A stretch of DNA of 64,000 nt from Curtobacterium sp. Leaf261. Lineage in GTDB: Bacteria > Actinomycetota > Actinomycetes > Actinomycetales > Microbacteriaceae. The number at the start of each line of letters is the position of its first letter. Positions within the stretch are counted from its first letter, which is position 1. Below are positions 58,752 through 64,000 of the stretch, one piece after another. The notes beneath the pieces are model-generated. The model did no database searches, had not been told where the DNA came from, and saw only the letters and a program-made list of their open reading frames with translations. The DNA is taken from positions 186,001 to 250,000 of the forward strand of contig NZ_LMMJ01000010.1 in assembly GCF_001422205.1 (NCBI RefSeq). The letters run 5' to 3'. The translations under genes and the position numbers were made by a program.

Positions 58752-59990
58752 TCAGACGCGTGCGACCTTCGTCCACCGAGTGAGGGCGTGGACCGCGGCG
58801 GATCCGGCCCAGATGCCGGAGACCACGAACACCGCTGCGGCCGTCGCGAGGCCGACGCCGTCGATCAGGACGAACATCGCCGCGTTCGAGACGACGAGGA
58901 CCACCATCCGCACGATCATGAGCTCCATGTTCGATCGCCGGTACCGCATGAACGAGGTGATGACCGACGCGCCCCAGAGCGCTGACGTCAGCACGCATGC
59001 ACCGGTGATGAACGGTGCGGCCGCATCGAGCTTCCCGATCCCGAGCTGCGGGAGCACGACCGTCGCTGCGGCCGTGGCGACGACACCCACCGCCGCACTC
59101 GCGACGAGGGAGCCGATGACGGTGGCGAACGGCAGTCGGAGGGAGCGCGCTCGCCGGTCGAGTTCGGATCCCTCGGTGAGGATCGCATCGCGCCGCAGGC
59201 GCCGGATGATCACCGGCGACAGCCCCGCCTGCAGCACCTGCAACGGCCCGGCGAACAACGTGAGACACGTGCGGAACGCGCCGGCGTCCGCGATCCCGGA
59301 CGCCACGCCGATGACGACCATCGTGAGCGTCGTGGCGAGCGCGAGCAGCACTTGGTCGAGGGCGAGGAAGGGCATTTCGCGACGGTGTGCAGCGAGGTAC
59401 TGCGAGACCGTCCACGGGGTGCCCGCGCGCCCGGAGCGCAGGAGGGCGGCGGTCCCGAGGCTGTACGCCACCAGCATCGTCGACGCGAGGACGGCAGCAG
59501 CATCCGTTCGACCGAAGGACGCGATGACGCACCCCACCACGAGAGCGATCATCAAGCTGCCGTCCGCGAGGACGACGCGCCCCCACCGCCCTCCCGCGAT
59601 CTCCACGGCTCGTGCGGTGTCGTACGACACGAACGGGAACAGTGCCAAGCCGAGGAGCATCCCCGGCAGCGGCATGCCGAGTGCCGATCCAGCAATGCAG
59701 GGAGCGAGCGAAGCCGGGAGCGCGACCGCGCACGAGACCGTCATCGCCGCGCGCCGAGCATCTCGGGAGCCCTGGCGATCACCCGACAAGTAGACGAGCA
59801 GCGGGAGGTTGCCGAAGCCGCGGACGAACGCCGCAGCAACGAAGAAGACCGCCAGGATCGTGGCGAGTTTGCCCCAGGCCGTCGGTGCGAGCGCCAGGGT
59901 CCCCGCGAGGGTGACGGTCATCTGGCCGAGGCTGAGGAGCCCCTGGGCCACGAGCGGGAGCGTGGCTGCGGCTGCGGTGTGACGGCGCAC
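58752..59990 (-). CDS. oligosaccharide flippase (Wzx/MATE-like), 412 aa
   Basis: Polytopic membrane protein with about 12 helices and the polysaccharide_synt layout, expected to flip lipid-linked repeat units across the membrane. Typical points are GTLALAPTAWGKLATILAVF and RGFGNLPLLVYL near the N-terminus, the central RTCLTLFAGPLQVLQAGLSPVIIRRLRRD and the C-terminal helices. Sequence conservation in this family is low, so the call rests on topology and context. The GTG at 59990 has GGAGG 4 nt upstream. It is divergent from the WecG-type gene and convergent with galE. Confidence 0.85.
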   Translation of the reverse strand: MRRHTAAAATLPLVAQGLLSLGQMTVTLAGTLALAPTAWGKLATILAVFFVAAAFVRGFGNLPLLVYLSGDRQGSRDARRAAMTVSCAVALPASLAPCIAGSALGMPLPGMLLGLALFPFVSYDTARAVEIAGGRWGRVVLADGSLMIALVVGCVIASFGRTDAAAVLASTMLVAYSLGTAALLRSGRAGTPWTVSQYLAAHRREMPFLALDQVLLALATTLTMVVIGVASGIADAGAFRTCLTLFAGPLQVLQAGLSPVIIRRLRRDAILTEGSELDRRARSLRLPFATVIGSLVASAAVGVVATAAATVVLPQLGIGKLDAAAPFITGACVLTSALWGASVITSFMRYRRSNMELMIVRMVVLVVSNAAMFVLIDGVGLATAAAVFVVSGIWAGSAAVHALTRWTKVARV

Positions 59991-60038
59991 TTCGCCTCCA
60001 GTCGTTCTCAGATCGCAGCACGACTTGGTGTCGGCTTC

Positions 60039-60055
60039 TGCACATGTGATATTCT
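60039..60055 (+). promoter_or_regulatory. AT-rich extended -10 promoter of the WecG-GT4-ligase operon
   Basis: TGCACATGTGATATTCT ends in TGATATTCT (60047-60055), the same nonamer as at 33380 and 55565. Predicted start near 60062, about 30 nt before the ATG at 60092. Confidence 0.6.
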
Positions 60056-60091
60056 AGCATTCGAAATTGTTACTCGACGGATGGATGACTC

Positions 60092-60862
60092 ATGGGCTTC
60101 GACACACTGGACCGGACGACCGTCGCGGGACTCCCGATCATCGTCGCGGACCGCCCGACCGCGATCGCTCAGATCGTCGCCGTCGCGAAGTCCGGGGGGG
60201 CCGGCGACGTCCATCTCGCGAACTCGTACGTGGTTTCCCTGGCGCACCGACGATCCGGCTACCACGACCTGCTCCGCACCGGTGCCGCGATCTACCCCGA
60301 TGGCAAGCCACTCACCTGGGTGTCCCGGGTGCTCCCCGGAGCGAATCTGCACCAGGTCCGTGGTCCGTCGCTGTTCCCGGATCTGATGGACGTCGGTCGG
60401 TCATCGGGTGTCCGGCACTACCTCTTCGGCAACACCGACGTGGTGCTCGACGAGCTCACCGCCGAGCTCGAACGGCGCTACCCCGGCGTCGAGATCGTGG
60501 GTCGGCAGAGATCGCACTTCCGGCCGCTGACTGCCGCCGAGCAGACGACGCTCGACGCGGACATCCGCAGGACCGAACCGGACATCGTCTGGGTCGGACT
60601 CGGGACTCCGCTCCAGAACCTGGAAGCGCGACGGATCTCGGACGAACTCGGCAAGGTCGCCATCTGCGTCGGGGCGGCGTTCGACTTCGTCGCCGGGACC
60701 ATTCCAGCCGCCCCGGAGTGGATGACCCGGCTCGGTGTCGAGTGGTGCTTCCGCCTCGCGCTCGAGCCTCGACGCCTCTGGAAGCGCTACCTCGTCGGCA
60801 ACGCGGTGTTCCTCCGCGCGTCACTCCTGCCGCGACGCACCTCCAGGGTCGGGTCACGATGA
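60092..60862 (+). CDS. WecB/TagA/CpsF-family glycosyltransferase, 256 aa
   Basis: GT26-type transferase adding an N-acetylmannosamine-like sugar to a lipid-linked acceptor. The conserved HLANSYVVSLAHR (about residues 41-53), YPDGKPLTWV (D in the catalytic region) and VWVGLGTPLQNLEARRI (about 168-184) are present. VGAAFDFVAGTIPAAPEWM follows, and the C-terminal basic helix EWCFRLALEPRRLWKRYL closes the fold. TagA proteins work in wall teichoic acid and WecG in enterobacterial antigen synthesis; here the product is the unknown polymer of this locus. The gene overlaps the next by 4 nt. Confidence 0.94.
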   Translation: MGFDTLDRTTVAGLPIIVADRPTAIAQIVAVAKSGGAGDVHLANSYVVSLAHRRSGYHDLLRTGAAIYPDGKPLTWVSRVLPGANLHQVRGPSLFPDLMDVGRSSGVRHYLFGNTDVVLDELTAELERRYPGVEIVGRQRSHFRPLTAAEQTTLDADIRRTEPDIVWVGLGTPLQNLEARRISDELGKVAICVGAAFDFVAGTIPAAPEWMTRLGVEWCFRLALEPRRLWKRYLVGNAVFLRASLLPRRTSRVGSR

Positions 60863-61962
60863 CCGGCCGGCCTCCCCGCCTCGCTGTGATCAGCCAGGTT
60901 CCCCCGCCCGTCCACGGGCAGGCGGTCATGACCGTGCGGTTCCTGGAGGCAGTCGAGGAGCTCGGACACCCGGTTCGTTTCGTCGACCGTCGCTTCAGCC
61001 GGACGGTGGACGAGGTCGGTGCCCCCTCGATCCGCAAGGCCGCGGCGGCCGCGGGCCTGCTCCTCCGTACGTTCCGAACCGTTCTGACATGGCGCCCGAC
61101 GGTGACCGTGTTCTTCGTCACGACGCGACCGATCTCGTTCATCGTCGACTGGGCCCTGAGCGAGGTGCTCCGCCTCGGGCGCGGTCGCCGGGTGTTCTAC
61201 GTGCACTCCGTCGGGTTCGTCGCACTCGCGCGCCGGAACGCCGTGTGGCGGTCACTCGTCCGACGGTTCCTCGGTTCCGCCTCGCAGGTCGTCTGTCTCG
61301 GTCCCTCGCTCACGTCCGACGTCCTGCCGTTCGTGCGGACGGATCGAGTGCAGTGCATCCCGAACACCCCCGGGTCCGTCCCCGGACCTGCGTCAGCGGC
61401 CTCGGACACCGCGACAGTCCTCTTCATGTCGAACTTCATCGCGGGCAAGGGTGCTGACGTCTTCGCACGGATCGCGGGACTCCTCGCGGCTCGTGACGAT
61501 GCGTGGCGCTTCGTGATGGCGGGACACGCGGGCGACGACGCGACCGCCGCGGTCATCGACGACGCGGTCGCATCGAGCGGTGTCGCGGGCGCGCTCGACC
61601 GCCCCGGTGCCCTCGGCGGCGCGGCCAAGTGGGCGGCGCTCCGCGGAGCGCGGTGCCTGGCATTCACGTCCGAGCTGACCGAGGCGCAACCGCTGACCAT
61701 CATCGAGGCGCTGGCGAGCGGGACCCCGGTCGTCGCGTTCCGCCTCGGCGGGATACCCGACATCGTCCAGGACGGTGTCAACGGGTTCCTCGTCGAGCCC
61801 GGTGACGAGGCCGGGTTCGCAGATCGCGTCGCGATGCTCCTCACCGACGACGATCTCCGCGCCGGGATGTCGCACGCCGCTCGCGCGCGGTTCGAGGGGC
61901 AGCACTCGGCCACGGAGTTCGCCTCCCACTGGGGTCGACTCATCGGCGAGGTCACCGCATGA
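60859..61962 (+). CDS. glycosyltransferase family 4 protein, 367 aa
   Basis: GT-B-fold transferase with the GT4 ending, expected to add a sugar from a nucleotide donor to the growing repeat unit. An N-terminal VISQVPPPVHGQA (Gly-loop for the acceptor) is followed by VLFMSNFIAGKGADVFARI and the donor-site ELTEAQPLTIIEALASGTPVVA. This holds the EX7E motif (E...E in about residues 275-283), and RLGGIPDIVQDGVNGFLVEPGD follows. Donor and acceptor cannot be read from sequence. ATGA overlaps join it to the WecG-type and ligase genes. Confidence 0.93.
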   Translation: MTGRPPRLAVISQVPPPVHGQAVMTVRFLEAVEELGHPVRFVDRRFSRTVDEVGAPSIRKAAAAAGLLLRTFRTVLTWRPTVTVFFVTTRPISFIVDWALSEVLRLGRGRRVFYVHSVGFVALARRNAVWRSLVRRFLGSASQVVCLGPSLTSDVLPFVRTDRVQCIPNTPGSVPGPASAASDTATVLFMSNFIAGKGADVFARIAGLLAARDDAWRFVMAGHAGDDATAAVIDDAVASSGVAGALDRPGALGGAAKWAALRGARCLAFTSELTEAQPLTIIEALASGTPVVAFRLGGIPDIVQDGVNGFLVEPGDEAGFADRVAMLLTDDDLRAGMSHAARARFEGQHSATEFASHWGRLIGEVTA

Positions 61963-63248
61963 CCGCGAACCTCGACACCCGCCTCCGCGCGAACACCGTC
62001 GTTCGTCGTGCACGGGTCCGAGGGGGCTCTCGCCAAGTCCGCACCTCGCTGCCGCTCATCGGGTACGCAGCAGTGTTCTTCGGCCTCACGATCGACGTCG
62101 CGAGCCGGATCTCTGTCGGTCCCGTCAGCCTCTCGGCTCTCATCTGCGTCGGGATCGCGGCCGCGCTGTTCGCGCTGGCACCGGTCGTCGTCGCACAACC
62201 GAGGCTGTCCGGCATTCCGCTCCCGATGCTCCTCTTCCTCCTGTACACCACGCTCCGCGCACTGCTCCTGCCGACCATCGACGGCTTCCAGAACCTCTCG
62301 ATCTACGCGATGTTCGTCCTGGGCATCGGGTTCGCAGCGCGCGTGTCGTCGATCGAGCGCGCCGGCAAGATCCTCCGCGTCTTCACGACCGTCGGTGTCG
62401 TCACGAGCCTCGTGTACGTCGCCGGGATCGCAATCGGGGTCGAGACGTTCCAGGCCAGGTCGTTCGCCCTGACCGCGCTCGTGCTCCTCGCAGCTGCGGT
62501 GACTCTCCCGAAGCAGGGGTTGTTCGGAGGTCTCGCCCCGTTCCTCATCGTCGCCGTGATCGTGGCATCGTTGTCGAGGACCGCATCCGTGATCGCGCTC
62601 CTCGTCCTCGTGGGGCTCGCGGTCCGGCTCCGGCACGGTCAGCGCCTGCCGCTGGCATTCGCAGGCATCTTCGGTGCCGTGGGATCGCTCGTCGCCCTCC
62701 TGATCGTGTACCCGCCCTTCCGCGACCGCTTCCTCGGTGGCGACGGTGGCGCTGCGGTCGGCGGACTCGTGCTCAACACCTCGGGCCGGAGCGCGATCTG
62801 GGACCGGCTCCTCACCGATGCGAACGAGGCGCCGATCTTCGGCAAGGGCGTCGGGAGTTCCGTCGAGTTCATCACGACGGCGTTCCACGCAGAGGTGGAG
62901 CAACCGCACAACGACTACTTCCGGATCTACCACGATCTCGGTGTCGTCGGGCTCCTCCTGTTCGGCCTCGGTGTGACCACGCTGATCGCCCGGATCATCC
63001 GCAGGGCCAAGGAGACCGACGCCCCGGTGCACTGGGCCGCGCTGTTCGCGTTCACCGCGATCCTGCTCGCAGCCTCCACGGACAACGTCATCGTGTACGC
63101 ATACGTCATGCTGCCGCTCGCGCTCCTCATCGGCACCTCGATCGGGCTGCCCGACGAGACTCCGGGTCGGAGGACCCTGCTGCACCCGGAGCGCGGACGC
63201 GGCGACGGTGCGGCGACCGTTGCGCTGTCCTCGATGCCCAGGACGTAG
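61959..63248 (+). CDS. O-antigen ligase/polymerase-like membrane protein (Wzy/WaaL), 429 aa
   Basis: Multi-helix membrane protein of the Wzy_C superfamily, which polymerises or attaches lipid-linked oligosaccharides. About 11 helices are seen. The large external loop carries TSGRSAIWDRLL and EVEQPHNDYFRIYHDLGVVGLLLF (HND plus the downstream glycine-rich helix), the typical family motif. GKGVGSS precedes it. The C-terminal 40 residues (RRTLLHPERGRG...) are hydrophilic and read over what may be a relict gene on the other strand, so the true end of the functional protein could be earlier. Last gene of the locus inside the window. Confidence 0.9.
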   Translation: MTANLDTRLRANTVVRRARVRGGSRQVRTSLPLIGYAAVFFGLTIDVASRISVGPVSLSALICVGIAAALFALAPVVVAQPRLSGIPLPMLLFLLYTTLRALLLPTIDGFQNLSIYAMFVLGIGFAARVSSIERAGKILRVFTTVGVVTSLVYVAGIAIGVETFQARSFALTALVLLAAAVTLPKQGLFGGLAPFLIVAVIVASLSRTASVIALLVLVGLAVRLRHGQRLPLAFAGIFGAVGSLVALLIVYPPFRDRFLGGDGGAAVGGLVLNTSGRSAIWDRLLTDANEAPIFGKGVGSSVEFITTAFHAEVEQPHNDYFRIYHDLGVVGLLLFGLGVTTLIARIIRRAKETDAPVHWAALFAFTAILLAASTDNVIVYAYVMLPLALLIGTSIGLPDETPGRRTLLHPERGRGDGAATVALSSMPRT

Positions 63249-63696
63249 GCGCTCCGGGAGGCGGAGCTCGAGATCACGACCGTCACCGGTGCGTGGGCGT
63301 CACTCGTCGCGCGGGTCGTGTGGTGGACGGCGACCGCCGATGGATCCTGCCCCGACACCGGGATCAGCTGGTAGCCGAGCTGTCGAACGTGCACCGCTGC
63401 TCGCCGACGAGAGGACTCCTTCGGTTCGGAACGACATTCTCCCGCACGTCGGTCGTGGCACCCGCGCCGGCCGATCCCTCTGGAGCGACCGACCTCATTC
63501 GAGCTCGGATCACCGCAGCGTGAGCGGGAGCGCGAGACACCGACTTCAGGGTCCTTCGCCTCCCCGATGTTCAGGGGTTGGGTCAGCCACCAGGACTCGT
63601 GACACCGGCATCGTCGCGCCGCTCTCCCGGCTCGCGCGCGACGGCCGGAGCGTCGCGCTCCCCGAGCACGGACAACTTGCGCGCCGCGTCGTGCAT
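63200..63696 (-). pseudogene. possible degraded gene, minus strand
   Basis: A GATAGGT box lies 7 nt before an ATG at 63696, spaced as at crtE, and opens a 37-codon frame (63696-63583, starting MHDAARKLSVLGERDAPA) that ends early. Further on, in another frame, about 63410-63200 reads VRQLGYQLIPVSGQDPSAVA with strongly G/C-ending codons, like real coding DNA. No homologue is recognised. The two pieces would need a frameshift to join, so at most this is a broken gene. Confidence 0.3.
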
Positions 63697-64000
63697 GGGC
63701 AGGACCTATCAGCGCGTTCACGGCCGGGGCGGACGCAGAACGACGTGTCGGGGTGCACACCACCGCAGCTCGGTGTCGCGACGGGTCTGCTCATTCGTCG
63801 CGACGGGTCGGCTCATTCGTCGCGACGGGTCGGCTCATTCGTCGCGACGGATCGGCTCATTCGTCGCGACGGATCGGGCCAGGTGTCGCGACGGTCTGCG
63901 CGGAGCTCGCCGCACTAATCACCGAGTTGTGCAGCGAACCCCCATCCCACGGCATCAGAGCGTTCCACGACGGTGACCATCGATTCGCCGCATGCGGCGG
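63249..64000. other. window end without an intact gene
   Basis: Beyond the possible relict (63200-63696), the region has a 22-bp tandem repeat (63789-63876). After that no supported gene is seen. GTG 63972 opens MTIDSPHAA up to the window edge and could start a gene outside; it is too short to judge. Confidence 0.4.
63789..63876. repeat. 22-bp tandem repeat, four units with palindromic core
   Basis: Four copies of GCTCATTCGTCGCGACGGRT plus CG, with partial copies on both sides (TGTCGCGACGGG, GTGTCGCGACGG). Each unit contains the perfect palindrome CGTCGCGACG, so the array could bind a dimeric protein repeatedly or form a series of small hairpins. Confidence 0.9.

Noticed and set aside
62927..63763. 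Single intact 278-codon gene on the minus strand after the ligase
   Set aside because: Most of the frame has no coding-like composition and it overlaps the ligase; treated as a possible relict only.
63789..63876. CRISPR-like array at the window end
   Set aside because: Units are directly adjacent with no spacers; it is a plain tandem repeat.

Overview
The window is very GC-rich DNA with short gene spacing, many GTG starts and many 4-nt stop/start overlaps. It carries a complete C50-carotenoid gene set (crtE-B-I-Ye-Yf-Eb), a WYL regulator, a DUF3151 protein and an LAxTG-type wall-sorting signal. Together these indicate an actinobacterium, most probably a pigmented member of the Microbacteriaceae (Curtobacterium/Clavibacter-like). 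The genus is an inference; no rRNA or marker gene is present.

Layout. 0-9 kb: end of a Cu(I) ATPase, hypothetical genes, a histidine-phosphatase-like protein, a membrane DsbA-type thioredoxin coupled to a WYL regulator, an alanine-dehydrogenase/CEOS-type enzyme, an acetyltransferase, tRNA-Gly(CCC) and a two-gene hypothetical operon. 9-13 kb: CopD-CtaG copper/oxidase-assembly fusion, dcd, and an XRE-MNT/HEPN toxin-antitoxin-like pair whose HEPN active site is lost. 13-25 kb: a ChvE/MmsAB-type sugar ABC importer, a LacI regulator with matching operators at the importer promoter and its own promoter, and an MFS-SDR-ADPS-like flavoenzyme-FGGY kinase operon. That operon has an intrinsic terminator in its leader, and a GlpP-type antiterminator is encoded at its far end. 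25-31 kb: idi and the carotenoid operon. 31-39 kb: small membrane/coiled proteins, a YihY/BrkB membrane protein, a 1364-residue repeat-rich wall-anchored surface protein, an SDR and a TetR. 39-50 kb: MMPL transporter, ABC-F ATPase, DUF3151 protein, GH2 beta-galactosidase, MFS and GntR with its operator. 50-63 kb: two secreted proteins, a NatAB-like ABC exporter and an exopolysaccharide locus (LCP, BY-kinase, LMW-PTP, galE, flippase, WecG/TagA transferase, GT4, O-antigen-ligase-like protein). The last 750 bp hold a probable gene relict and a 22-bp tandem repeat.

How it works together. Cu export and CtaG/CopD point to copper handling for the terminal oxidase. The 13-25 kb block looks like one sugar/polyol island with two control layers: LacI at DNA level and GlpP-type antitermination at RNA level. 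The carotenoid operon should give a bicyclic C50 pigment. The surface protein, LCP, BY-kinase and WecG-type genes share an AT-rich extended -10 element (TGATATTCT or a close form), suggesting a common cell-surface regulon.

Repeats are a second theme. Three palindromic REP-like families, a dispersed CCGGGAGGC motif and several short tandem repeats sit between genes and sometimes expand coding sequence (in lacZ and the repeat protein). Several genes have a TANNNT box 5-8 nt before the start codon and no ribosome site, as expected for leaderless mRNAs.
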